DNA from: Amycolatopsis nivea
GTDB taxonomy: Bacteria > Actinomycetota > Actinomycetes > Mycobacteriales > Pseudonocardiaceae
Reading direction: 5' to 3'
Assembly: GCF_004522235.1 (NCBI RefSeq)
Contig: NZ_SDLT01000024.1
Span: forward strand, 62,001-126,000
Length of the DNA: 64,000 bases
Shown here one piece after another: positions 49,451-58,631 of this stretch. A model generated the notes under the pieces. The model made no database searches and was not told the origin of the DNA. It saw only the letters and a program-made list of their open reading frames with translations. Position numbers and translations under genes: made by a program. How positions within the stretch are numbered: position 1 is the stretch's first letter; each line of letters starts with the position of its first letter.

Positions 49451-51558
49451 TGACTTTCACCGCTGAAGAGGCGAAGGCCGCGTTCCCGGACGAGGTCGTG
49501 ACCAACGCCGTCACGAACCTGGTCAAGGTCCCGGGGCTGGACAAGCCGGTCGCACTGATCACGTTGGACAACGGCCACGACCACACGCGGCCGAACACCT
49601 TCGGCCCGCAGGGTCTCGTCGCGCTGAACACCGCGCTGGACGAGGCGTTCGCCGCCGAGCCCGCCGCGATCGCGGTCACCGGCAAGCCCTTCATTTTCGC
49701 CGTCGGCGCGGACCTTTCCGGCGTCGAAGCGGTGTCGGACCCGAAGCTGGCGCGCGAGATCGCGCAGACCGGGCACGACGTGTTCCGCCGGCTCACCGAG
49801 TCGAAGATCCCGACGTTCGGGTTCGTCAACGGCGCGGTGATGGGCGGCGGGCTCGAACTCGCGCTGTCCTGCCACTACCGGACGCTGTCGGAGAACACCG
49901 CGGCGATCGCGTTCCCCGAGGTGTTCCTCGGCCTGTTCCCGGGCTGGGGCGGCACGCAGCTGCTGCCGAACCTCATCGGCCCGGACGCCGCCGTCACCGT
50001 GATCATCGAGAACGCGCTGGCGCAGAACAAGATGCTGAACGTGCGCAAGGCCGCCGAACTCGGCATCGTCGACGAGGTCTTCGGTTCCGCGGACTACCTC
50101 GAGCAGTCGCTGCTGTGGCTGGCCAAGGTGGTCAACGGCGAGATCACCCCGGCTCGCCGGGAAATCGACCGCGGCGCGGAGTGGGACGCGGCCATCGCAC
50201 GGGCCAAGTCCATCGTGGACGGTCGCACGCACGGTGCGTCGCCGGGCGCGACCAAGGCCGTCGAACTGCTGGAGCTGGCGCGGGAGAACGACCTCGACCG
50301 CGGTTACGCGGCGGAGACCGACGGGCTCGCCGAACTGCTGATGTCGGACGTGCTGCGCGCCGGGCTGTACTCGTTCAACCTGGTCAACAAGCGGGCGAAG
50401 CGGCCGGCCGGTGCGCCGGACAAGTCGTTGGCGCGCAAGGTGAACAAGGTCGGCATCGTCGGCGCGGGCCTGATGGCCAGCCAACTGGCGCTGCTGTTCG
50501 TGCGCCGCCTCAAGGTGCCGGTGGTGCTCACCGACGTCGACCAGGCGCGCATCGACAAGGGCGTCGGCTATGTCCACGAGGAGATCGACAAGCTTCTGGC
50601 CAAGAAGCGCGTGTCCCCGGACGGCGCGAACCGCCTGAAGGCGCTCGTCACCGGCTCGCTCGACAAGGCCGCGTTCGCCGACGCGGACTTCGTGATCGAG
50701 GCCGTGTTCGAGGAGCTGGGCGTGAAGCAGCAGGTGTTCGCCGAGCTGGAGCAGCACGTCTCCCCCGAGGCGATCCTGGCCACGAACACCTCGTCGCTGT
50801 CGATCACCGCGATGGCGTCGAAGCTGCAGCACCCGGAGCGCGTGGTCGGCTTCCACTTCTTCAACCCGGTGGCCGTGCTGCCGCTGCTGGAGATCGTGCG
50901 CGGCGAGAAGACCGACGACGCGGCGTTGGCGACGGCGTTCTCGGTCGGCAAGCAGCTGAAGAAGTCGAGCGTGCTGGTGAAGGACGCGACGGCGTTCGTC
51001 GTGAACCGGCTGCTGCTGCGCTTCCTCGGCGAGGTGCTGGTGGCGGTGGACGAGGGCACGCCGTTCGACGTGGCCGACTCCGCGCTCGAGCCGCTCGGCC
51101 TGCCGATGTCGCCGCTGAACCTGATGCAGCTCGTCGGCCCGGCCATCGCGCTGCACGTCGGCGAGACGCTGCACGGCTCGTTCCCGGACCGCTTCACCGT
51201 GAGCGAGAACCTGGACAAGTTCGTGAAGGCGGGCAAGAAGGGCGTCTGGACCTGGGACGCGACCGGCACGCCGTCGGTCGACCCGGAGGTCGCCGCACTG
51301 TGGACGCAGGGCGACCAGCCGTCCACCGCCGAGCAGGTCCGCGACCGCGCGCTGAACGCGATCGCCGAAGAAGTCCGGATCATGCTCGACGAAGGCGTGG
51401 TCGCGGAGGCCCAGGACATCGACCTGTGCCTGATCCTCGGCGCGGGCTGGCCGTTCTGGCTGGGCGGCATCACGCCGTACCTCGACCGGGCGGGCGTGTC
51501 CGAGCGGGTCAACGGCAAGCCGTTCCTCTCCCAGGGAGTCGCTTCAGTTCCGGCGTAA
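49450..51558 (+). CDS. fadB: Multifunctional fatty-acid oxidation protein (enoyl-CoA hydratase / 3-hydroxyacyl-CoA dehydrogenase)
   Basis: 702 residues. The N-terminal crotonase domain (AVGADLSGVEAV, FVNGAVMGGGLELALSCHYR, AFPEVFLGLFPGWGGTQLLP) is joined to a HAD domain with NAD motif VGIVGAGLMASQLALL, LATNTSSLSITAMASKLQHP, VGFHFFNPVAVLPLLEIV and FVVNRLLLRFLGE. The trifunctional-subunit order is standard. Translationally coupled to fadA and closed by a 16-bp hairpin. Confidence 0.94.
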   Translation: MTFTAEEAKAAFPDEVVTNAVTNLVKVPGLDKPVALITLDNGHDHTRPNTFGPQGLVALNTALDEAFAAEPAAIAVTGKPFIFAVGADLSGVEAVSDPKLAREIAQTGHDVFRRLTESKIPTFGFVNGAVMGGGLELALSCHYRTLSENTAAIAFPEVFLGLFPGWGGTQLLPNLIGPDAAVTVIIENALAQNKMLNVRKAAELGIVDEVFGSADYLEQSLLWLAKVVNGEITPARREIDRGAEWDAAIARAKSIVDGRTHGASPGATKAVELLELARENDLDRGYAAETDGLAELLMSDVLRAGLYSFNLVNKRAKRPAGAPDKSLARKVNKVGIVGAGLMASQLALLFVRRLKVPVVLTDVDQARIDKGVGYVHEEIDKLLAKKRVSPDGANRLKALVTGSLDKAAFADADFVIEAVFEELGVKQQVFAELEQHVSPEAILATNTSSLSITAMASKLQHPERVVGFHFFNPVAVLPLLEIVRGEKTDDAALATAFSVGKQLKKSSVLVKDATAFVVNRLLLRFLGEVLVAVDEGTPFDVADSALEPLGLPMSPLNLMQLVGPAIALHVGETLHGSFPDRFTVSENLDKFVKAGKKGVWTWDATGTPSVDPEVAALWTQGDQPSTAEQVRDRALNAIAEEVRIMLDEGVVAEAQDIDLCLILGAGWPFWLGGITPYLDRAGVSERVNGKPFLSQGVASVPA

Positions 51559-51562
51559 CGCC

Positions 51563-51601
51563 TCGGCGGAGCCGCCCTGTTCCATGCAGGGCGGCTCCGC
51601 C
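51563..51601 (+). terminator. Strong stem-loop terminator after fadAB
   Basis: Perfect 16-bp stem CGGCGGAGCCGCCCTG / CAGGGCGGCTCCGCCG with a 7-nt loop, 5 bp after the fadB stop. Confidence 0.85.
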
Positions 51602-51703
51602 GTGAACCCGGACACATCGAGCGCTTCGTGACCTTCTGAGCACCAGCCGTTCACCACTGCCCCATAGCGTCCTGCCGAATCATCGGAGCAGGTCAGGAGC
51701 AGG

Positions 51704-53317
51704 ATGAACAGCACGAACCCGGACGGCGTCGGCCGTCGCGGATTCCTCAAGCGCGCGGGACTGGCCGGCGCGGTCGCGGCCGGGGTCCCGGTGCTCGCCT
51801 CGGGCCAGGCCGACGCGGCGGGCCTCGATCTGGGGCTCGACCTCGGGATCGATCTCGACTGGCTGTTCGGCCGCCGCTACCAGTGGGTCGTCGGCGATCA
51901 CCACACGCACAGCCAGTACTCGTACGACGCGATGTACACCATCGACCGGATCGCGTCCGGCGCGCGCGAGCACGGCGCGAAGTGGATCGTTTTCACTGAT
52001 CACGGGCACGCGACGCACGAGAAGTCGTCGGTGGAGCCGACCAGCCGCGACGTGCTCGCCGCGCAGCGGAGGCATCCGGATCTGCTGCTGTGGCAAGGCA
52101 TGGAGTGGAACGTGCCGGGCGCAGAGCACGCGACGCTGTTCTTCCAGGCCGGACGCGACCAGGCCACCGTGCTGCGCGAGTTCGAGCGCGGCTTCGACTG
52201 GCGGCTGACGGGTTCCGAATCGTCCAGCCCGGAGCACGAAGCGTTGGCGCTCAAGGGTTTGCGGTGGCTTGCCGAGCAGGAACGCAAGCGCCGGATCCAC
52301 GCACCAGTCGTGCTGATCAACCACCCGCTGCGCAACGGCCGCGTGTCGCCGCACGAACTGCGCAACTACCGCGACACCGCACCCGGAATCGTGATCGGCA
52401 TGGAAGGCGCGCCCGGCGCGCAGGCGGACGGATTCCCCAAGCCGCAAGGCAATGGCGGTGCGCGAGGCGGCTACGCCAACAATCCCGGCGCGGACTCGTG
52501 GCCCGGCTTCCCCGCCGAGGCGTACCGCACGTTCGGCGGCTGGGACTGGACCACGGCGAAGGTCGGCGGGCTGTGGGACTCCCTGCTGGCCGAAGGAAAA
52601 CCGTGGTGGATCACCACGAACTCCGATTCGCACTACAACCGCGGCGACCAGCTGGTGCGCCCGGCGGTGCCGGACGGCTGGTACGAGCAGACCGGCAAGT
52701 ACCCGGACCCGGTCGACAGCGGGGTCCCGCAATTGTCCGCGCCGTACGCGGATTTCTACCCCGGCGAGTTCAGCCGCACCGTGGTCGGCGTGTCCCGGCC
52801 GGGCTTCGAGGGCGTGCTGGAAGGCCTGCGCGCGGGCCGGATTTGGCTGTCCCACGGCGGTCTGGTGCAACAGCTGGAAGTCGGCGTGCACGGCAGCGGC
52901 GACTGCGCGACGTTCGGCGGTCGGCTGCGCGTGCGCCGGGGCTCGACGGTGATGGTCGTTGTTTCCGCGGTGACCGCATACCGGCCGAACGGGTCGGGTT
53001 CGGTGCCGCGCCTAGGCCGGCTGGACCTGATCTCGGGCCCGGTCACCGGCCCGGCGGCGGATCGCGACACGATAACTGCGCCGGGTACGCGAGTGGTCGA
53101 GTCGTTCACACCTTCGCGCGGCTACGCGGGACGGCGGGTGACGTTCAAACACACGTTCCGCAACGTGCGGGAGCCGTTCTACGTCCGGGTGCGCGGGACG
53201 GACGGGAAGCGGCACGTCGCGGGCGGGATCGAGCCGGCGGTGGACGTGATCGGGCAGGCGAATCCGTACGAAGACCTGTGGCTGTACGGGAACCCCACGT
53301 TCGTCGACGTCCACTGA
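51704..53317 (+). CDS. Tat-exported PHP-domain phosphoesterase-like protein
   Basis: 537 residues. A twin-arginine signal peptide (GRRGFLKRAG then a hydrophobic h-region, and a likely cleavage near ADA-AG around residue 40). The PHP metal site begins GDHHTHSQYSYDAM and continues with VFTDHGHATHE, QGMEWNVPGAEHAT, NHPLRNGR and TNSDSHYN. The C-terminal 150 residues form a beta-sandwich-like part. Probably a metal-dependent hydrolase acting outside the cell, substrate unknown. Own promoter likely, with a stem-loop after the gene. Confidence 0.85.
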   Translation: MNSTNPDGVGRRGFLKRAGLAGAVAAGVPVLASGQADAAGLDLGLDLGIDLDWLFGRRYQWVVGDHHTHSQYSYDAMYTIDRIASGAREHGAKWIVFTDHGHATHEKSSVEPTSRDVLAAQRRHPDLLLWQGMEWNVPGAEHATLFFQAGRDQATVLREFERGFDWRLTGSESSSPEHEALALKGLRWLAEQERKRRIHAPVVLINHPLRNGRVSPHELRNYRDTAPGIVIGMEGAPGAQADGFPKPQGNGGARGGYANNPGADSWPGFPAEAYRTFGGWDWTTAKVGGLWDSLLAEGKPWWITTNSDSHYNRGDQLVRPAVPDGWYEQTGKYPDPVDSGVPQLSAPYADFYPGEFSRTVVGVSRPGFEGVLEGLRAGRIWLSHGGLVQQLEVGVHGSGDCATFGGRLRVRRGSTVMVVVSAVTAYRPNGSGSVPRLGRLDLISGPVTGPAADRDTITAPGTRVVESFTPSRGYAGRRVTFKHTFRNVREPFYVRVRGTDGKRHVAGGIEPAVDVIGQANPYEDLWLYGNPTFVDVH

Positions 53318-53329
53318 GGACAGTCAGGA

Positions 53330-53351
53330 AGGCGCGGTTCCGGCCGCGCCT
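53330..53351. terminator. Stem-loop between convergent PHP and MFS genes
   Basis: 8-bp stem AGGCGCGG / CCGCGCCT with a 6-nt loop, 13 bp after the PHP-protein stop and 14 bp before the end of the MFS gene. Confidence 0.6.
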
Positions 53352-53364
53352 GCCTGCTCAGCCG

Positions 53365-54681
53365 TCACTCCGGGAGATCCCGGCCTTTCCCCTCTCGGGT
53401 GCACAGCACCGCCGCCAGACAGACGACAAGCGCCCCGATCCACACCACGCCCAGCAGCGTCGTCCCGCCGCCCGCCGTCAGGACCAGGCTGGCGGCGATC
53501 GCCGGGGTGAAGCCCGCCCACAGGGTCGAGGCGCCTTGGTAGCACAGGGAAGCTCCGGTGAACCGCACCCGGGTCGGGAACAGTTCGGCGAGGAACGCCG
53601 CGTACGGACCGAGAACGACGCCCTGGAGCCCCTGCCCGACGGCCACCGCCACGGCGTAACCGAGCGCCGACCCGCTGCCGACGAGACGCAGCATCGGGAA
53701 GGCGAACGCCATCATGGCGACGATCCCGGCGATCATCACGGGTTTGCGGCCCACCCGGTCCGAGAGCAGCGCACTGCCCACGGTGGCGCCGAACATGAGG
53801 ACCGCCGCCCAGGTCTTGGCGTTGAGCACGGCGGTGCGGTCGGCTCCGTGGCCCACCGCGAAATCGACCGCCCACATCGTGGCGATGCCCATCATGCCGA
53901 ACATGGCCAGCCCGGCGAACAGGCCGAGGACGACCTGGCGGGAGTGCCCGGCGAACACCTCCGCCAGCGGCATCCGGCGTTCCGCCGCCTCGGCCTGGAA
54001 CTGCCGGAACAGCGGGCTTTCCTCGACCGAGGACCGCACCCACAGCCCGACCGCGACCAGCACGAGGCTGAGCAGGAAGGGGATCCGCCATCCCCAGCTG
54101 AGGAAACTCCGGTCCGGCAGCAGGCTGGCGAGCGTCACCGCGCCGCTGGCCAGCACGGCGCCCGCGGGGCCGCCCAGGTTGGCGAAGCTGGCGGCGAACC
54201 CGCGTTTGCCGCCGGGCGCGTGTTCGAGCGCGATGGTCATCGCTCCGCCCCATTCGCCGCCGACGGCGAAGCCTTGCAGCACCCGCAGCACGATCAGCAG
54301 CGCCGGTGCGGCCGCGCCGATCTGGGCGCTCGACGGGAGCAGCCCGATCAGCGTGGTGGCCAGGCCCATCGTCAGCATCGACACGACCAGCACGCGTTTG
54401 CGGCCGAGCCGGTCGCCGAAGTGCCCGAAGACGATCCCGCCGAGCGGGCGCGCGGCATAGCCCGCCGCGAGGGTGCCGAAGGAGGCGAAGGCGGCGAGAC
54501 CGGGTCCCAGGCCGGTGAAGAAGACGTGCCCGAACACGATCGCGGCGGCGGTCGCGTAGAGCACGAAATCGTAGAATTCGATGGCGCTGCCCAGAAAACT
54601 GGACGCCAGAACCCGCCGCAGGTGCTTGCGGCCGAGCCCGTCGACGAGAGCGGGTGCCTCTTGGGCGGAGTTCGCGGTCAC
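53365..54681 (-). CDS. MFS transporter, metabolite:H+ symporter (MHS) type
   Basis: 438 residues, 12 predicted membrane spans. Typical MHS motifs: LGSAIEFYDFVLYATAAAIV, the GHFGDRLGRKRVLV loop 2-3 motif, VLRVLQGFAVGGEWGGAMT, SWGWRIPFLLSL and a second DRVGRKP loop. MHS proteins import organic acids (shikimate, citrate, proline/betaine types) with protons; the substrate here is unknown. Start GTG 54681 overlaps the MBL hydrolase stop by 4 bp, so the pair forms an operon. Confidence 0.92.
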   Translation of the reverse strand: MTANSAQEAPALVDGLGRKHLRRVLASSFLGSAIEFYDFVLYATAAAIVFGHVFFTGLGPGLAAFASFGTLAAGYAARPLGGIVFGHFGDRLGRKRVLVVSMLTMGLATTLIGLLPSSAQIGAAAPALLIVLRVLQGFAVGGEWGGAMTIALEHAPGGKRGFAASFANLGGPAGAVLASGAVTLASLLPDRSFLSWGWRIPFLLSLVLVAVGLWVRSSVEESPLFRQFQAEAAERRMPLAEVFAGHSRQVVLGLFAGLAMFGMMGIATMWAVDFAVGHGADRTAVLNAKTWAAVLMFGATVGSALLSDRVGRKPVMIAGIVAMMAFAFPMLRLVGSGSALGYAVAVAVGQGLQGVVLGPYAAFLAELFPTRVRFTGASLCYQGASTLWAGFTPAIAASLVLTAGGGTTLLGVVWIGALVVCLAAVLCTREGKGRDLPE

Positions 54682-55745
54682 GCTTCACCGACCGGCTGCG
54701 GGACACGGGATCCGGCCCGCGCGAACCTGATCACCTGCAAGTCGTCGGGCACCAGGACCGGACCGTCGTAGGTGTCCCGCGCGCCACGCCAGATCGACGG
54801 GTCCGCGTCGCCGGGAACGAGGTGGTGCAAGGCCAATGCCCGCGCGCCTGCCTCGGCGGCCACTCTCCCGGCTTGCTGCGGCGAACTGTGCGACTTGCGG
54901 TGGTGCTGCTTCGCCGCGCGCGCGACTTTCGGGTCTTCGTCGGCGTAGCTTCGCTCAACCCAGTCGAAGTCGATCGCTTCGTGCATCAGTAGGTCGGTGT
55001 CTTCGGCCAGCCGGACCAGGTTCTCGCAGTAGGCCGTGTCGCCGGAAATCGTCACCGATCCCCCGTCGGTGTCGAACCGGAACGCGAACGCCGGCGCGAC
55101 CGGAGGATGCCGCACGAGCGTCGCGGTGACACGCACGAGTTCGTCCCGGTAGACCTCGAACGGCTCCATTCCGGACGGGCACGGGTTGTCGTTCGGGTGG
55201 TAGCCGATGTCCTGGGGCACCGCGATGTCGCTGGCGGTGAAGAAGCTCAGCGGGGATGGCCGCAGCGAGTCGAGCATGCGGTCGGTCAGGTCGGTGCTGT
55301 AGGCCTGCAACAGCTTCGTCACCATCTCGGCGGTACCGGGCGTCGGGTTGTCCGGGAACGCCGGACGGGGTGCGACGTCCGCGACCGGCGAGACCGGCGG
55401 CAGCGCACCGCGGTTGCCCGGCCCGAGGATCGCGACCGGGCGCTGCCGCGGGCTCCGCATGGACATGAAGCCGAACACGGTCAGCGCCGCCAGGTCGACG
55501 GTGTGGTCGGAATGCAGGTGCGTCAGGAAAACGCCGCGCAGCGACCGGAGCGGGATGCCGGCTCGGCTCAGCTGCTCCCCCGCGCCCTGCCCGCAGTCGA
55601 CCAGGTACGCGGTGCCACCCACGACGACCGCGGTGGCGATGCCGGACCGGCGCGGACCGGGGCCGGAGCCCCACCACCTCGGCCCGCCCGCGGTGCCGAG
55701 CGCGACGGCGTACGGCGGGGCGGATTCTGGGGATTCTGGCTGCAT
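54678..55745 (-). CDS. MBL-fold metallo-hydrolase (RNase Z-like)
   Basis: 355 residues. The metal site THLHSDHTVDL, with later GDTAYCENLV (Asp), LLMHEAIDFDW and ALALHHLVPGD (His), is that of the RNase Z/arylsulfatase-type MBL subgroup. ATG 55745 is preceded by GGAGG at good spacing; a longer start upstream is less likely. Paired with the MFS transporter and divergent from the LysR regulator, it probably hydrolyses the imported compound. Confidence 0.88.
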   Translation of the reverse strand: MQPESPESAPPYAVALGTAGGPRWWGSGPGPRRSGIATAVVVGGTAYLVDCGQGAGEQLSRAGIPLRSLRGVFLTHLHSDHTVDLAALTVFGFMSMRSPRQRPVAILGPGNRGALPPVSPVADVAPRPAFPDNPTPGTAEMVTKLLQAYSTDLTDRMLDSLRPSPLSFFTASDIAVPQDIGYHPNDNPCPSGMEPFEVYRDELVRVTATLVRHPPVAPAFAFRFDTDGGSVTISGDTAYCENLVRLAEDTDLLMHEAIDFDWVERSYADEDPKVARAAKQHHRKSHSSPQQAGRVAAEAGARALALHHLVPGDADPSIWRGARDTYDGPVLVPDDLQVIRFARAGSRVPQPVGEA

Positions 55746-55809
55746 GCGGACCTCCACGTTGAGCAAGTCCGGCTCAGTATGGGAGGCTCCCGATCTCAGG
55801 AAAAGCCAT

Positions 55810-55827
55810 AAAAGATGCGGATCTTTT
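55810..55827. promoter_or_regulatory. Candidate LysR operator
   Basis: AAAAGAT-GCGG-ATCTTTT inverted repeat in the 94-bp gap between the MBL gene (left) and the LysR gene (right), AT-rich against a GC-rich background. It is ideally placed for control of both divergent units. Confidence 0.6.
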
Positions 55828-55839
55828 TAAGAAGAACTG

Positions 55840-56757
55840 ATGAAGGAACTCACTCTCAGACAGCTCCAGTACTTCGTCGCGGTGGCGGAGAAAGGCTCGA
55901 TCAGCGACGCGGCCCGTGCTCTGCACGTCTCGCCCGGGGCCGTTTCGCAAGCGCTGACCGACCTCGAGTCCAGCCTCGCCGTTCAGCTGACCCTGCGCAG
56001 GCGGGCCACCGGCGTGACGCTCACCCGCGCCGGACGGCTGGCCGCGGACCAGGCCCGCGCGGTGCTCGCCGAGACCGACCGGCTGCGCGACACCGCGCAC
56101 GTCATGCGCGGCGAACTGGTCGGCACGCTGCGGATCGGCTGCTTCCCGACGCTGTCGCCGTGGCTGCTGCCCAGCATCATCGAGCACTTCCTCCGCGAAC
56201 ATCCCGCGCTGCGCCTGGAGATCGCCGAAGGCCCGTCCGACGAACTCCAGCGGCAACTGGCCGACGGCGACATCGACGCGTGCCTGATGTATTCCGCGCA
56301 TCTGCGCCGCGGACTCGACCACGAACGCATCGCCCCGGTCCGGCTGCGCCTGGTGCTGCCCGCGAACCACCGCCTCGCCGGCCGCGACGAGATCGCCCTC
56401 GCCGAACTCAGCGCCGAGCCCGCCGTGCTGACGTCCCTGCAGCCCGCGCGCGATCTGGTCGAGAACCTGATGCGGCACGTCGGCGTCGAACCGCGGGTCG
56501 GCTGGAGCATGTCCAACGTCGACACCATCCGCGCGATGGTCGCGCGCGGGCTCGGCTATTCGCTGCTCATGGGGAGACCGCACGGCGACCTCAGCTACGA
56601 CGGGCTGCCGCTGATCTACCGGCGCATCGCCGACGACTTGCCCGAGAACGCGGTCGTGCTCGCCCGGGTCCGCGGCAGCAAACCCACGGCCGCGCTCGCC
56701 GAGCTCACGGAATTCTGCCTCCGGGAGTTCGGGACCGAAGGCCGTCCAGTCCAATGA
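55840..56757 (+). CDS. LysR-family transcriptional regulator
   Basis: 305 residues. N-terminal HTH LTLRQLQYFVAVAEKGSISD then ARALHVSPGAVSQALTDLES, linker helix, and a C-terminal periplasmic-binding-like effector domain (TLRIGCFPTLSPWLLPSIIE). Divergent from the MBL/MFS operon, its probable target, with a palindrome between them. Co-inducer unknown. Confidence 0.92.
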   Translation: MKELTLRQLQYFVAVAEKGSISDAARALHVSPGAVSQALTDLESSLAVQLTLRRRATGVTLTRAGRLAADQARAVLAETDRLRDTAHVMRGELVGTLRIGCFPTLSPWLLPSIIEHFLREHPALRLEIAEGPSDELQRQLADGDIDACLMYSAHLRRGLDHERIAPVRLRLVLPANHRLAGRDEIALAELSAEPAVLTSLQPARDLVENLMRHVGVEPRVGWSMSNVDTIRAMVARGLGYSLLMGRPHGDLSYDGLPLIYRRIADDLPENAVVLARVRGSKPTAALAELTEFCLREFGTEGRPVQ

Positions 56758-56776
56758 GGACAGTCGACGGCCGTGC

Positions 56777-57178
56777 TCAGACCTCGATGACGGTCAGCAG
56801 CCGGTCGAGCCCGGCGAAGTCCTTGAGATTCATGGTGAGCAACGGGATCTGGTGCGCCGCCGCCGTCGCCGCGATCTGCAGGTCCATCCGGCGGGGACGC
56901 GGATCCCGCCCGAACCGGCGGACCAGTCCCGCACCCGTTCCGTACATCTTGGCTTCGTCGACGCCGAACGGCAGCACCGCGAACTGGTCGAGAACACGGC
57001 GGTAGCGCTCGATCCGTTCCGCGAGCCGGACCGGATCGTCGGTGACGAGGCCATAGGCCAGCTCCGCGACGGTCACCGAACTGACCGCGGGCACCGAGGA
57101 CGCGTACTGGCCCAGATCGAGCCGCTCGAGATCGATGACCACGGAAGTGTCGAGCAGCACCCGGGACGGAGCGGTCAC
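56777..57178 (-). CDS. vapC: PIN-domain ribonuclease toxin (VapC)
   Basis: 133 residues from GTG 57178, whose first bases overlap the antitoxin stop. PIN acidic residues are visible: LLDTSVVIDLERL (Asp), VSSVTVAELAYGL (Glu), and RRMDLQIAATAAAHQIPLLT (Asp) followed by NLKDFAGL (Asp). VapC toxins cut tRNA or rRNA and are held inactive by the cognate antitoxin. It ends 20 bp from the convergent LysR gene. Confidence 0.88.
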   Translation of the reverse strand: MTAPSRVLLDTSVVIDLERLDLGQYASSVPAVSSVTVAELAYGLVTDDPVRLAERIERYRRVLDQFAVLPFGVDEAKMYGTGAGLVRRFGRDPRPRRMDLQIAATAAAHQIPLLTMNLKDFAGLDRLLTVIEV

Positions 57179-57462
57179 TGGTCTTCGCCGGGATCGCCGA
57201 TGCGGTCCGGCCCGAAGACAGCGTCGTCGGCTTCCCGCTCGCGACGCCATTCGGCGCTGTCCATCGGCGGCAGCCCGCGGAAAGCTTCCTGGATGTCGCC
57301 GAGCGTCCGGTCTCGCCGCGGCTCCTCCGGGGCGCGGTGCGGCACCAGGTCGGCTACCGGCTTCCCGTTGCGGGTCACCACAAACGACTCGCCTGCTGCT
57401 ACGCGGCGCATGATCTCCGCGTTGTCGTTGCGCAGCTCTCGCTGGCCGATTGTGTACCCCAT
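57175..57462 (-). CDS. vapB: Antitoxin of the Phd/YefM type
   Basis: 95 residues. N-terminal Phd DNA-binding part: IGQRELRNDNAEIMRRVAAG, ESFVVTRNGKPVADLVPH. The acidic C-terminus (SAEWRREREADDAVFGPD) would wrap the toxin. ATG 57462 has no Shine-Dalgarno sequence; a TACACT -10-like box lies about 8 bp upstream, so the mRNA may be leaderless. The paired toxin follows with a 4-bp overlap. Confidence 0.87.
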   Translation of the reverse strand: MGYTIGQRELRNDNAEIMRRVAAGESFVVTRNGKPVADLVPHRAPEEPRRDRTLGDIQEAFRGLPPMDSAEWRREREADDAVFGPDRIGDPGEDQ

Positions 57463-57470
57463 AGGCAGGA

Positions 57471-57513
57471 GTGTAGCAACCTTTTCTCTTATGTGCTACA
57501 TAAGTGCTACACC
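57471..57513 (-). promoter_or_regulatory. vapBC promoter/operator with three GTAGCA repeats
   Basis: GTGTAGCA at 57471-57478 on the plus strand and two inverted copies (TGCTACAT 57493-57500 and GTGCTACAC 57505-57513). The region is AT-rich. The repeat nearest the histidine kinase contains that gene's TAG stop codon. Type II antitoxins bind such repeats to repress their own operon. Confidence 0.7.
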
Positions 57514-58631
57514 GCCGGCAGTCGCACCGTCACCGCCAGCCCGCCGCCGACCACTGGCTCCGCGGACACCGTCCCGCCGTGGGCCTGCACCGCCGCCCGC
57601 ACGATCGAAAGTCCCAGTCCCGCACCGGAACGCGCCGTCCGGGCCACGCCGGCGCGGCGGAACGGCTGGAACAGTTCCGGCACGGCCGCCGGGTCCAGCA
57701 GCCCGCCCGACGAACGCACCCGCAGCGTCGACCATTGCGCGCCCGGCTCCGTCGTCACCTCGATCCAGCCGCCGTCGACGTTGTGCCGCACCGCGTTCTC
57801 GACCAGGTTCCCGGCGATCCGTTCCAGCAAGGCCGAATCCCCGATCGCGGGCGAGGGCTGCATCGCGAAATCCGCGCGCAGGCCGCGTTGTTCGGCCTCG
57901 CCGCGGACCGCGGACCAAGCCCGTTCCACGAGCACGGTCAGGTCGACCAGTTCCCGCGTCACCAGACCGGCTCCGTCGGTCCTGGCCAGCAACAGCAAGG
58001 AGTTCACCAGCTGTCCCGCCCGGTTCGTCGCGTCCAGCACGACCCCGGCCATCCGGCGGAATTCGGCCTCGTCGGCGTGTTCGTCGGACAGCGTGACGTC
58101 CAATTCCGTGCGGATCACCGACAGCGGCGTGCGCAATTCGTGGCTCGCGTTGGCGACGAAATGCCGCTGCGAATCGAACGCGTCCTGGAGCCGGTCGAGC
58201 ATGTCGTCGAATGTCCGCGCCAGCTCGGCCAGTTCGTCGCGCGAGCGGATCTCGCCGATGCGCTCCCCCATCGACTCGATCGACAGCCGCCGCGCGGTCC
58301 CGGTGATCTCGCGCAGCGGCCGCAGCACGCGGGACGTGAAGGTCCAGGCGAGGATCGCCGCCGCGGCCACCACGAAGCAGAACGCCAGCGAGCCGAAGAT
58401 CAGCACCCGGGTGACCGCGTGCTGACGCAGGTGCTGCGCGAGCGTGGACGCGTCCACGTCGGTGCCGTCGACCCGCACGATGGTGCCCGGCGGCATGTGC
58501 GGCACGGCGTCGACGGCGTCGCCGACGAGCGTCCACGCCAGCCACAGCAGCAGCAACCCCGCCGCGGCGACCAGGACGGTCGCCAGGACGGTGACGCGCA
58601 CCCGCAGGCTGCGGGCGCCGGGAAGCTTCAC
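57507..58631 (-). CDS. Sensor histidine kinase
   Basis: 374 residues from GTG 58631. Two membrane spans (VTVLATVLVAAAGLLLLWLA and VLIFGSLAFCFVVAAAAILAW) flank a short extracytoplasmic loop of about 40 residues, followed by HAMP (RVLRPLREITGTARRLSIES), the phospho-acceptor in FVANASHELRTPLS (His near 164) and ATPase boxes NLVENAVRHN and GAGLGLSIVRAAVQAHGG. Overlaps the response-regulator stop by 4 bp. The small sensor loop suggests it senses something in or at the membrane. Confidence 0.93.
   Translation of the reverse strand: MKLPGARSLRVRVTVLATVLVAAAGLLLLWLAWTLVGDAVDAVPHMPPGTIVRVDGTDVDASTLAQHLRQHAVTRVLIFGSLAFCFVVAAAAILAWTFTSRVLRPLREITGTARRLSIESMGERIGEIRSRDELAELARTFDDMLDRLQDAFDSQRHFVANASHELRTPLSVIRTELDVTLSDEHADEAEFRRMAGVVLDATNRAGQLVNSLLLLARTDGAGLVTRELVDLTVLVERAWSAVRGEAEQRGLRADFAMQPSPAIGDSALLERIAGNLVENAVRHNVDGGWIEVTTEPGAQWSTLRVRSSGGLLDPAAVPELFQPFRRAGVARTARSGAGLGLSIVRAAVQAHGGTVSAEPVVGGGLAVTVRLPAV

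Noticed and set aside
52090..54771. Plus-strand open frame of 893 codons over the PHP and MFS genes
   Set aside because: Out-of-frame over one real gene and antisense to another, with no domain and an E/H/R-rich end.
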